Below are positions 45,271 to 52,836 of a stretch of 64,000 nucleotides of DNA, one piece after another. The first letter of the stretch is position 1, and the number at the start of each line of letters is the position of its first letter. This DNA is from Castellaniella sp035707805 (GTDB lineage: Bacteria > Pseudomonadota > Gammaproteobacteria > Burkholderiales > Burkholderiaceae_B): NCBI GenBank assembly GCA_035707805.1, contig DASSTS010000039.1, positions 1 to 64,000 of the forward strand, written 5' to 3'. The position numbers and the translations under genes are program-made. The notes below the pieces were generated by a model. That model was not told the origin of the DNA. It worked only from the letters and a program-made list of their open reading frames with translations, and made no database searches.

Positions 45271-46200
45271 ATGTCACCCGAATGCAGAACGTTTCCCCGC
45301 TGGACGCTCGTGGCGCGCCGCCCGCACCGGGCCTTTGCCGCATTCCGGGCGCTGCGGGCGGCCCTGGCGCTGATGCTGGCCGGGCTGCTGTGGCTGCCCG
45401 GCGCCCAGGCGGCGCAGGCCGCACCGCCGGCGGACTGGTGGTCCGCGATCCGCCGCGACGACGTCTCGACCGTGCAGGACATGCTGCTGCGGGGCGTGGA
45501 CCCCAATGCCGTCAATTCCCTGGGCAATCCGGCGCTGACCCAGGCCGCCCGCGAGCAGTCCTGGCGGGTCTTCGACGTGCTGCGGATCGCCCCCGGCGTG
45601 CGGATCGACCAGGCCAACGCCCATGACGAGACCGCCCTGATGTACCTGTGCATCCTGGGGCAGAACGAGCGCGCCGCCGCGCTGATCCAGGCGGGCGCGC
45701 AGGTCAACCGCCTGGGCTGGACGCCGCTGCACTACGCCGCCTCCAAGGCGCAGGTCGAGACCGCCAGGCTGCTGATCGACTGGGGGGCCATCGTCAACGC
45801 CCCGGGGCCGGACGGCACCACGCCGCTGATGATGGCGGCCCTGTCCGGCAAGACCGACATCGTGCAGCTGCTGCTGTCGCGCGGCGCCGATCCGACCATG
45901 TTCAACACCGCCCGCGAGACGGCGGCCGACTGGGCGCGCAAGCGCAACAACACGACCCTGGCCGCGCGCCTGGACGAGGTGGCCGCGCGCGTGGCGCAGG
46001 CCCGTGCGCGCCAGGCGGCCGGCCTGCCGCCGGGGCAGGGTGCCGCCGGGGCGCCGGCTCCGGGCGGCCAGCCGGGCGAAGCCATGTCGCCCGGATCCGC
46101 GCCGGCCGCGGGGAGCGAGGACGCCCAGGCCGGCGACCCGGCCTCGTTCTCGCGCTATTTCGACCTGGGCCGCTTCGAGGACACCCCCTCGGGGCGCTAG
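45271..46200 (+). CDS. Secreted ankyrin-repeat protein
   Basis: A 309-residue protein with a long basic n-region and a hydrophobic signal segment (about 33-52, ending AQAAQA), followed by about four ankyrin repeats (about 57-210; TPLHYAASKAQVETARLLIDWGAIVNAPGPDGTTPLMMAAL type units) and a low-complexity Gly/Pro/Ala C-terminal tail. GGAGG lies upstream of the ATG. It is probably periplasmic and protein-binding; the partner is unknown. Secreted ankyrin proteins next to catalases or other enzymes are known, but here the neighbours are tatD and a sulfate importer. The TAG stop lies in the first unit of a 21-bp tandem repeat. Confidence 0.82.
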   Translation: MSPECRTFPRWTLVARRPHRAFAAFRALRAALALMLAGLLWLPGAQAAQAAPPADWWSAIRRDDVSTVQDMLLRGVDPNAVNSLGNPALTQAAREQSWRVFDVLRIAPGVRIDQANAHDETALMYLCILGQNERAAALIQAGAQVNRLGWTPLHYAASKAQVETARLLIDWGAIVNAPGPDGTTPLMMAALSGKTDIVQLLLSRGADPTMFNTARETAADWARKRNNTTLAARLDEVAARVAQARARQAAGLPPGQGAAGAPAPGGQPGEAMSPGSAPAAGSEDAQAGDPASFSRYFDLGRFEDTPSGR

Positions 46201-46252
46201 TCCAGGAACCCGGGGCGCTAGTTCAGGAACCCGGCGCGCTAGTTCAGGAAGA
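46190..46252. repeat. Three tandem 21-bp units carrying stop codons for both converging genes
   Basis: Units at 46190-46210, 46211-46231 and 46232-46252. Units 1 and 2 differ at one base; unit 3 diverges slightly. Each contains CGCTAG on the plus strand and an in-frame Phe-Leu-Asn/Asp-stop on the minus strand. The ankyrin gene stops in unit 1 and cysA stops in unit 3; because 21 is a multiple of three, each gene has two further in-frame stops behind the first. Most simply a slippage duplication of the shared 3' ends. Confidence 0.9.
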
Positions 46253-47312
46253 CGCGCCCCTGGCGGGGCCGGGCGATGAAGCGGCGATGTCCCTGCGCCC
46301 GGATCCGGTCGAACTCGCGGCTGGGCATGACCACCTCGATGATCTCCTGCGTGTCCTCGCGGCGCAGTTCCAGCTGCGCCAGGGGGCCGAAGGCGTGCGC
46401 CCGCTGCAGGTCCACCAGCAGGCCGGTCGCGCCGGCCGGGGCGCCCGCCGGCGGGACCGGCTCGATCTGGATGTCGTGGGGCCGGACGTAGGCGGTGCCC
46501 GCCGCGTCGGCCGCCCCATCCAGGCCCGGCATGTCGAATGCCGCGCTGCCCGCATGCAGGCGGCCGTCCCGCACCCGGCCATGGAACAGGTTCACGTGCC
46601 CCAGGAAGCCGTAGACGAAGGCGGTCTCGGGCTTGTCGTAGACGGCCTGCGGGGCGCCCGTCTGCTCGACCCGGCCCTTGTTCATGATGACGACCTCGTC
46701 GGCCACCTCCAGCGCCTCTTCCTGGTCGTGAGTGACGAACAGGCTGGTCATGTGCAGCTCGTCGTGCAGCCGGCGCAGCCAGCGGCGCAGTTCCTTGCGG
46801 ACCTTGGCGTCCAGCGCCCCGAAGGGCTCGTCCAGCAGCAGCACGCGTGGCTCGACCGCCAGGGCGCGGGCCAGGGCGATGCGCTGGCGCTGCCCGCCGG
46901 ACAGGGCCGCCGGCCGGCGGTCGGCCAGCCAGGCCAGCTGCACGAGATCCAGCAGGCTCATGACCTTCTCGCGGATGCGGCGTTCGTCCGGGCGCTGGCG
47001 GCGCGGCTTGACGCGCAGGCCGAAGGCGACGTTCTCGAACACCGTCATGTGCTTGAACAGCGCATAGTGCTGGAAGACGAAGCCGACCTGGCGCTGGCGG
47101 ACGTGCGTGCCCGAGGCGTCCTGGCCCTCCAGCAGGACCTGGCCTCGGTCGGGGTGCTCCAGCCCGGCGATGATGCGCAGCAGTGTCGTCTTGCCGCAAC
47201 CCGAGGGGCCCAGCAGGGCCGTCAGCCGTCCGTCGGGGAAGGCCAGCGACACGTCGTCCAGGGCCGTGAAGGCGCCGAACTGTTTGTGGATGTGGCGGAC
47301 TTCGATACTCAT
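46239..47312 (-). CDS. cysA: Sulfate/thiosulfate ABC importer, ATP-binding subunit
   Basis: Energises sulfate uptake. 357 residues with Walker A LLGPSGCGKTTLLR (about 34-47), signature LSGGQRQRIALARAL, Walker B RVLLLDEPFGALD, switch His in FVTHDQEEALE and a C-terminal TOBE-type regulatory domain (about 240-355). Start ATG overlaps the cysW stop (ATGA). Its last codons and stop are part of the 21-bp tandem repeat shared with the convergent ankyrin gene. Confidence 0.95.
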   Translation of the reverse strand: MSIEVRHIHKQFGAFTALDDVSLAFPDGRLTALLGPSGCGKTTLLRIIAGLEHPDRGQVLLEGQDASGTHVRQRQVGFVFQHYALFKHMTVFENVAFGLRVKPRRQRPDERRIREKVMSLLDLVQLAWLADRRPAALSGGQRQRIALARALAVEPRVLLLDEPFGALDAKVRKELRRWLRRLHDELHMTSLFVTHDQEEALEVADEVVIMNKGRVEQTGAPQAVYDKPETAFVYGFLGHVNLFHGRVRDGRLHAGSAAFDMPGLDGAADAAGTAYVRPHDIQIEPVPPAGAPAGATGLLVDLQRAHAFGPLAQLELRREDTQEIIEVVMPSREFDRIRAQGHRRFIARPRQGRVFLN

Positions 47313-48211
47313 GTTGACTGCTCCGGTGCGATTCTCGCGGCCTGGGCGCGCAGGCGCCATTCCGCCAGGGATTTCAAGGCCAGCGTCAGCAGCGCCAGCA
47401 AGGCCAGCAGCGACGCCACCGAGAAGGCGGCGGCGAAGTTGTATTCGTTGTAGAGGATCTCGACGTGCAGCGGCATGGTGTTGGTCAGGCCGCGGATATG
47501 GCCGGACACCACGGACACGGCGCCGAATTCGCCCATGGCGCGCGCATTGCACAGGATCACCCCGTAGAACAGCCCCCAGCGGATGTTGGGCAGCGTGACG
47601 TGCCAGAAGACGCGCCAGCCCGAGGCGCCCAGCACGATGGCGGCTTCCTCTTCCTCGCTGCCCTGGGACTGCATGAGCGGGATCAGTTCCCGCGCCACGA
47701 AGGGCACGGTGACGAAGACCGTGGCCAGGACGATGCCGGGCACGGCGAACAGGATCTGGACGTCGTGCGCCTGCAGCCACGGGCCGAACCAGCCCTGGGC
47801 GCCGAACATCAGCACGTAGATCAGGCCGGCGATCACGGGGGACACGGAAAAGGGCAGGTCGATCAGGGTGATCAGCAGGTTCTTGCCCCGGAACTCGAAA
47901 CGCGCGACGGCCCAGGCTGCGCAGACCCCGAAAACCAGGTTCAGCGGCACGGCGATGCCGGCGGCCGTGAGCGTCAGGCGGATGGCGGCCAGCGCGTCGG
48001 GATCGGCGACCGCGGCCACGCAGGCGGCCCAGCCCTTGCCCAGGGCCTCGTGAAAGACCGCGGCCAGCGGGATCAGCAGGAACAGGAACAGGAAGGCGAA
48101 GGCCGTCGCCATCAGCGCGAGGCGGGCGATCCGCCCCTCGGCGGCCGGCAGGGCGGCGCGGGCCGCCTGGCGGGATGACAGGGAATCGATCGTGGCGTAG
48201 GGCGTGGACAT
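47309..48211 (-). CDS. cysW: Sulfate ABC transporter permease CysW
   Basis: Inner-membrane permease subunit of 300 residues with about six helices and the binding-protein-dependent permease loop EEEAAIVLGASGWRVFWHVTLPNIRWGL (EAA loop contacting CysA). IDLPFSVSPVIAGLIYVLMFG and GEFGAVSVVSGHIRG are typical of CysW. It sits between cysT and cysA. Confidence 0.94.
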   Translation of the reverse strand: MSTPYATIDSLSSRQAARAALPAAEGRIARLALMATAFAFLFLFLLIPLAAVFHEALGKGWAACVAAVADPDALAAIRLTLTAAGIAVPLNLVFGVCAAWAVARFEFRGKNLLITLIDLPFSVSPVIAGLIYVLMFGAQGWFGPWLQAHDVQILFAVPGIVLATVFVTVPFVARELIPLMQSQGSEEEEAAIVLGASGWRVFWHVTLPNIRWGLFYGVILCNARAMGEFGAVSVVSGHIRGLTNTMPLHVEILYNEYNFAAAFSVASLLALLALLTLALKSLAEWRLRAQAARIAPEQST

Positions 48212-48222
48212 GGCAAGCGGTT

Positions 48223-49080
48223 TCAGTCGGGCAGGCCGGTGGCGCGGCGCCGCACCCAGGCCTGCAGCAGGTTGACGGCCAGCAGCAGGAAGAAGGAGAT
48301 CCCCAGCATCACGACGGCGATCGCCGTGGCGCCGGCGTAGTCGTATTGCTCGAGCTTGGTGACGATCAGCAGGGGGGTGATTTCGGAGACCATCGGCATG
48401 TTGCCGGCGATGAAGATCACCGAGCCGTATTCGCCGGCCGCGCGCGCGAACGCCAGGGCAAAGCCCGTCAGCAGGGCGGGCAGGATCGTGGGCAGGACCA
48501 CGCGGGCGAATACCTGCAGGCGCGAGGCGCCCAGGCTGCTGGCCGCCTCCTCGTACTCGGCCGCCATGTCCTCCAGCACCGGCTGGACGGTGCGCACCAC
48601 GAAGGGCAGGCCGATGAAGATCAGGGCGACCACGATGCCCAGCGGCTTGAAGGCCACCTGGATGCCCAGGGGCGCCAGCAGCCCGCCCAGCCAGCCGTTG
48701 GGCGCATACAGCGCCGTCAGGGCGATGCCGGCCACGGCCGTGGGCAGGGCGAAAGGCAGGTCCACCAGGGCGTCGGCCAGCCGCTTGCCCGGAAAGCGGT
48801 AGCGCACCAGGACCCAGGCCACGATGCCGCCGAACACCGCATTGACGGACGCCGCCAGCAGGGCGGCGCCGAAGCTCAGGCGGTACGAGGCCAGCACCCG
48901 GGGCGCGGTGGCCGCGGCCCAGAAGGCCTCCGGGCTGAGAGTCGAGGCCGTCAGGAACGCGGCCGACAGGGGCAGCAGCACGACCAGCCCCAGGTAGGCC
49001 AGGGTAAGGCCCAGCGTCAAGTTGCGGCCGGGCAGGACCCGGCGGGCGCCGGCGCCTCGCAGCGCGATCGAATGCGCCAT
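48223..49080 (-). CDS. cysT: Sulfate ABC transporter permease CysT
   Basis: Partner permease, 285 residues, six helices, with EAA loop EYEEAASSLGASRLQVFARVVLPTILPAL and LVDLPFALPTAVAGIALTALY. The ATG is 3 bases downstream of the sbp stop. Also called cysU. Confidence 0.94.
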   Translation of the reverse strand: MAHSIALRGAGARRVLPGRNLTLGLTLAYLGLVVLLPLSAAFLTASTLSPEAFWAAATAPRVLASYRLSFGAALLAASVNAVFGGIVAWVLVRYRFPGKRLADALVDLPFALPTAVAGIALTALYAPNGWLGGLLAPLGIQVAFKPLGIVVALIFIGLPFVVRTVQPVLEDMAAEYEEAASSLGASRLQVFARVVLPTILPALLTGFALAFARAAGEYGSVIFIAGNMPMVSEITPLLIVTKLEQYDYAGATAIAVVMLGISFFLLLAVNLLQAWVRRRATGLPD

Positions 49081-49083
49081 GGC

Positions 49084-50097
49084 TTAGCGGGCGCCCGGCT
49101 GGTAGATCTGGTCGAACACGCCGCCGTCCGCGAAATGCGTCTTCTGCGCCGCGGCCCAGCTGGGCGCCACGTCCGTGAGAGTGAACAGGGACAGCTGGGG
49201 GAATTGTTGCGCGTGGCGGTCCGCGACCGTCTTCAGCGTGGGCCGGTAGTAGTTCCGTGCCGCGATCTCCTGGCCGGCCTCGGAATACAGGTAGTCCAGG
49301 TAGGCCCGGGCCACCTGGCGGGTGCCGCGGGCGTCGACGACCTTGTCCACCACCGCGACGGGCGGCTCGGCCAGGATGCTGACCGAGGGCACGACGATGT
49401 CCACCTTGTCCGGCCCCAGTTCCTGGATGGCGAGGAAGGCCTCGTTTTCCCAGGCCAGCAGCACGTCGCCGATGCCGCGCTCGACGAAGGTCGTGGTCGC
49501 GCCCCGGGCGCCGGAATCCAGCACCGGCACCTGCCGGTACAGCTTGCCGACGAATTCGCGGGCCTTCGCCTCGCTGCCGCCCGGCTGGCGCAGGGCATAG
49601 CCCCAGGCCGCCAGGTAGTTCCAGCGCGCGCCGCCGGACGTCTTGGGATTGGGGGTGATGACCTGTACGCCCGGCTTGATCAGGTCGCTCCAGTCATGGA
49701 TGCCCTTGGGATTGCCCTTGCGCACCAGGAAGACGATGGTGGACGTGTAGGGCGCGCTGTTCAGGGGCAGTTGCCGCTGCCAGTCGGCGCGGATGGCGCC
49801 GCGCGACGCGATGGCGTCGATGTCGGGGGCCAGCGCCAGGGTCACCACGTCGGCCTGCAGCCCGTCCATCACCGAGCGCGCCTGCTTGCCCGAACCTCCG
49901 TGCGACTGGCGGATCGTCACGTGGTCTCCCGTCTTGTCCTGCCAGTAGCGGGCGAAGGCCTCGTTGTAGGCCTGGTACAGCTCGCGCGTGGGATCGTAGG
50001 AGACGTTCAGCAGCGTGACGTCAGCGGCATGGGCCGCGCCGGCCAGGCCGGCGGCGGCCAGCGCGAGGGGAAACAGGAATCGGAAGCGCAGTCGCAT
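49084..50097 (-). CDS. sbp: Periplasmic sulfate-binding protein
   Basis: High-affinity sulfate receptor of the ABC importer. 337-residue precursor with a signal peptide cleaved near GAAHA, then the mature start ADVTLLNVSYDPTRELYQAYNEAF. The family motifs RQSHGGSGKQARSV, LNSAPYTSTIVFLVRKGNPKGIHDW and TPNPKTSGGARWNYLAAWGYAL bind sulfate. The ATG at 50097 is preferred as it gives a normal signal peptide; an in-frame ATG 33 bases upstream would add 11 residues. It could equally be named cysP; Sbp versus CysP cannot be settled by eye. First gene of sbp-cysT-cysW-cysA. Confidence 0.93.
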   Translation of the reverse strand: MRLRFRFLFPLALAAAGLAGAAHAADVTLLNVSYDPTRELYQAYNEAFARYWQDKTGDHVTIRQSHGGSGKQARSVMDGLQADVVTLALAPDIDAIASRGAIRADWQRQLPLNSAPYTSTIVFLVRKGNPKGIHDWSDLIKPGVQVITPNPKTSGGARWNYLAAWGYALRQPGGSEAKAREFVGKLYRQVPVLDSGARGATTTFVERGIGDVLLAWENEAFLAIQELGPDKVDIVVPSVSILAEPPVAVVDKVVDARGTRQVARAYLDYLYSEAGQEIAARNYYRPTLKTVADRHAQQFPQLSLFTLTDVAPSWAAAQKTHFADGGVFDQIYQPGAR

Positions 50098-50239
50098 GAA
50101 AGGGTCTCGGGCAGCAATGGATCGAGACACCAGATTAAAGACTTAGCCTCCGCGACAGAACGAATCGTTTCCTGGAACGATATGAACGCCGCGCATAATG
50201 CGGCGTCGCTATATGGGTATGCGCGTGCGGCGGCGGGGA
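50098..50239. promoter_or_regulatory. Upstream region of the sulfate operon with two inverted repeats
   Basis: Contains a 6-bp inverted repeat ATCGTT / AACGAT (50164-50169 with 50176-50181, 6-base spacer), placed where a regulator of sbp could bind, and a 7-bp GC hairpin (50186-50192 with 50200-50206) just beyond the 3' end of the DUF3298 gene, which may terminate that gene (no T tract). Sulfate uptake operons are usually controlled by CysB; no certain CysB site or -35/-10 pair was recognised. Confidence 0.35.
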
Positions 50240-51058
50240 TCAGGATTGCGGCGGCAGGTACTGCGGACGCAGGATGCCCCGGAGGGCGGGGTAGGGGATC
50301 AGCAGTTCCGGCTGCCCCCAGGCATAGGGGGCGATCTCGTAGGGCTGGTATTTCACGACCACGCCCTCGTCGGTCAGGGCGATGTTGTCGCTGGGCACGA
50401 AGGGCCACATGCGCACGAAGCTCTCCGTATCCGGGACAGCGTCGCGGTGCTGCTGCAGCCAGCGCGCGTGGGCCTGCTTGAGCGCCTCGTCAAAGGCCGG
50501 CCGCGCGCCGGGCGCCAGCAGGCTGTCGATGGCGAGCGCCTTGTCCGCGCGGTTGTCCCAGTTCAGGAACTGGGATCCCGACAGGCCGTGGGCCATGCCG
50601 GTGCGGTACTGGCCGACGTTGAGCTCGACCACCGTCAGGTCGGCATTGCGATAGCGCGTGCGGGCGCTGAGGTCGGTCTCGTCGCGCTGGCCGGCGGTCT
50701 TCCAGAAATAGTCGCGGTAGGAATCCACGGTGTCGTAGGGCGCCGGACGCTGCGCGTCCACCCAGGTCATGGCGGCCAGTGCATGATCGACCAGCCCGGT
50801 CAGGCGCGGGTGTCCCGGAAAAGCCAGGGAATCCACGACCAGCTTGGGACATTCGCCGCTGCAGCCGGGCCGCTCGGCCGTCCATTTCACCGGCTGGGCG
50901 AACAGGCCTTCCTTTTGCGTCTGCTGGTCCAGGCGGGCCGGGATCAGCGACAGATTGTCCTGGGGCCCGCTGGCGCAGCCCGCCAGGGCAAGGCTCAGGA
51001 CCAGCGCCGCCAGGCCGGCGCGCTGCATTCGGACGGACGATGAAGGGTGTGTGGACAT
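50240..51058 (-). CDS. Putative lipoprotein with DUF3298 (RsiV-like) domain
   Basis: A 272-residue protein with a lipobox (LALAGCAS, Cys at about residue 28) and a C-terminal DUF3298/RsiV-type domain (FVPSDNIALTDEGVVVKYQPYEIAPYAWGQPELLIPY). RsiV binds lysozyme in Bacillus, but related lipoproteins in Gram-negatives have no established role. The start at 51058 (MSTHPSSSV) is chosen; a second Met ten codons later is possible. It is divergent from a DUF4239 membrane protein across a 93-base region holding a 20-base palindrome. Confidence 0.78.
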   Translation of the reverse strand: MSTHPSSSVRMQRAGLAALVLSLALAGCASGPQDNLSLIPARLDQQTQKEGLFAQPVKWTAERPGCSGECPKLVVDSLAFPGHPRLTGLVDHALAAMTWVDAQRPAPYDTVDSYRDYFWKTAGQRDETDLSARTRYRNADLTVVELNVGQYRTGMAHGLSGSQFLNWDNRADKALAIDSLLAPGARPAFDEALKQAHARWLQQHRDAVPDTESFVRMWPFVPSDNIALTDEGVVVKYQPYEIAPYAWGQPELLIPYPALRGILRPQYLPPQS

Positions 51059-51090
51059 CGAGGCGCGTTCCTGGATTCGGTGATAATGGT

Positions 51091-51110
51091 GGCCGTGAAC
51101 ATTCACGGCC
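51091..51110. promoter_or_regulatory. 20-base palindrome between divergent DUF3298 and DUF4239 genes
   Basis: Nine-base perfect arms (51091-51099 and 51102-51110) around a 2-base centre, core GTGAA-CA-TTCAC. The spacing and symmetry are those of a dimeric repressor site, and the palindrome lies 33 bases from the lipoprotein start and 41 from the membrane-protein start. It could also fold as a hairpin in either leader. No regulator gene is adjacent. Confidence 0.5.
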
Positions 51111-51151
51111 GGCATGATCAGAATCTACCACAGCCGGCCAGGGGAGACTGC

Positions 51152-51946
51152 ATGTTCGATTTCATCTACGACCTGTCCGACAGCATGCTGTTCATCGTCT
51201 GCGTGGCGATGGTCGCGCTGATCACGGTCCTGGCCGCCGCGGCCATGGCGGCGGTCCGCGTGGCCTGGCCCAACCGGCACAAGACCGGCATGGTCAACAC
51301 GATGCTGTCCGGCATCCTGCTGCCCACGGGCCTGGTGATCGCCTTCGTCGCCTCGGACGTCTGGCAGCAGGAAACCCGGGGCCGCACCGCCGTCGAGCAC
51401 GAGGCCGTGGCGGTGGCCGACACGCTGCGGGTCGCGCAGCACCTGCCGGTCGACCTGCGGGCGCAGGTCACGGGACTGACCACCGACTACATCCGCGAGG
51501 TGGTCGAAGAGGAATGGCCGTTGATGGCCACCGGGCAGTCCAGCCCGAAGGCCGAGAGCCTGCTCGACGCGCTGGGGCAGACGTCCATCCAGGTGGACGT
51601 CTATGCCCGGGACGCCGGTCCCGAACGCATCGGCCTGCAGCAGGCCGCCGAGGATCTGCGCCGCTATGCCACGCAGATCGAGGCCGCCCGCGACCAGCGC
51701 CTGCTGGTCGCCAGCAGCCGCGTCGTGACGACGAAATGGATGGCCGTGCTGGTGCTCCTGTTCGTCGCGGCCTGCGTGATCCACGAACTGCATGCCACGC
51801 AGCGCCGCGCCATGGTGCTGGCGCTGGGCCTGTTCTCATTGGGTTTCGGCGCCACCCTCTACCTGATCGCCTCGTTCGACCGGCCGTTCACCGGCGCCAC
51901 CATCATCGAGCCCGGCTCGCTGACGCTGATGCTGATGCGGGGCTGA
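51152..51946 (+). CDS. DUF4239 family (bestrophin-like) membrane protein
   Basis: A 264-residue protein with a hydrophobic N-terminal helix (about 9-33), a second helix (about 47-65, MLSGILLPTGLVIAFVASDVW), a soluble alpha-helical middle (about 70-185) with VEHEAVAVADTLRVAQHLP, and two C-terminal helices (about 192-210 and 218-236). This matches the DUF4239 layout. Function unknown. A GGGGA ribosome site precedes ATG 51152. Confidence 0.75.
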   Translation: MFDFIYDLSDSMLFIVCVAMVALITVLAAAAMAAVRVAWPNRHKTGMVNTMLSGILLPTGLVIAFVASDVWQQETRGRTAVEHEAVAVADTLRVAQHLPVDLRAQVTGLTTDYIREVVEEEWPLMATGQSSPKAESLLDALGQTSIQVDVYARDAGPERIGLQQAAEDLRRYATQIEAARDQRLLVASSRVVTTKWMAVLVLLFVAACVIHELHATQRRAMVLALGLFSLGFGATLYLIASFDRPFTGATIIEPGSLTLMLMRG

Positions 51947-51958
51947 GCGGCTGGGCGC

Positions 51959-52711
51959 CTAGGCGTCCCGGTGGATCCTCAAGCCGGCGAAGGACTGCGA
52001 GACCGGCATCAGTTCCAGGATGTTGATGTTGACGCGGGCCGGCCGGGTCGCCACCCAGGCCACGGCGTCGGCGATGTCCTCGGCGGTCAGCGGGTCGGCG
52101 CCCTCGTAGACGGCGGCGGCGCGCCCGGCGTCTTGCAGGCGGACCAGGGAGAACTCCGTGCCGCCGCACAGCCCGGGCTCGATGTCGGTCACGCGCACCC
52201 GGGTGCCCCACAGGTCGGCCCGCAGGTTCAGGCTCAGCTGGCGCACGAAGGCCTTGGTCGCCCCGTAGACGTTGCCGCCCGGATAGGGATGGTTGCCCGC
52301 CGTGGACCCGATGTTGACGACGTGGCCGCGATTGCGCTCGACCATGCCCGGCAGCACGGCGTGCACCAGGCGGCTCAGCCCCAGCACGTTGGTGGCGATC
52401 ATGCGCTCCCAGTCTTCCATCGAGGCCTGCTGCGCGGGCGCGATCCCCAGCGCCAGCCCGGCATTGTTCACCAGCAGGTCGAGGCCGGCGAAGCGCTGCG
52501 CGATCCAGGCGCAGCCCTGGTCGACGGCGGCGGCGTCGGTCACGTCCATGACGAGGGGGTGGAAGGCGTCGCCCAGTTCCGCCTGCAGGGATTGCAGGCG
52601 GTCGAGCCGGCGGGCCGCGCCGATGACGGTATAGCCCTCTGCGACCAGGCGGCGGGAAATGGCAGCGCCGAAACCGGCCGATGCGCCGGTGACCAAGGCA
52701 GTCTGAGACAT
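51959..52711 (-). CDS. Short-chain dehydrogenase/reductase (YdfG-like)
   Basis: 250-residue classical SDR with ALVTGASAGFGAAISRRL (cofactor loop), NNAGLALG, catalytic Ser in NIGSTAGNHPYPGGNVYGATKAF with Tyr-x-x-x-Lys. The segment VRVTDIEPGLCGGTEFSLVRL and the ending match E. coli YdfG (NADP 3-hydroxy acid / serine dehydrogenase). It probably oxidises small 3-hydroxy acids with NADP; exact substrate uncertain. Convergent with the DUF4239 gene (12 bases between stops). Confidence 0.85.
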   Translation of the reverse strand: MSQTALVTGASAGFGAAISRRLVAEGYTVIGAARRLDRLQSLQAELGDAFHPLVMDVTDAAAVDQGCAWIAQRFAGLDLLVNNAGLALGIAPAQQASMEDWERMIATNVLGLSRLVHAVLPGMVERNRGHVVNIGSTAGNHPYPGGNVYGATKAFVRQLSLNLRADLWGTRVRVTDIEPGLCGGTEFSLVRLQDAGRAAAVYEGADPLTAEDIADAVAWVATRPARVNINILELMPVSQSFAGLRIHRDA

Positions 52712-52836
52712 GAGTGGAAGATCCTCTGCGAAAAAAACAGGATGACGGAACGTCATCCTAGCAGAAGGCCCGGCCCGCGTCCGGTCCGCTGGCGACCGCT
52801 GTCGGACGCGGGCAGGCGCCGGACGGCGGGCCGGTG

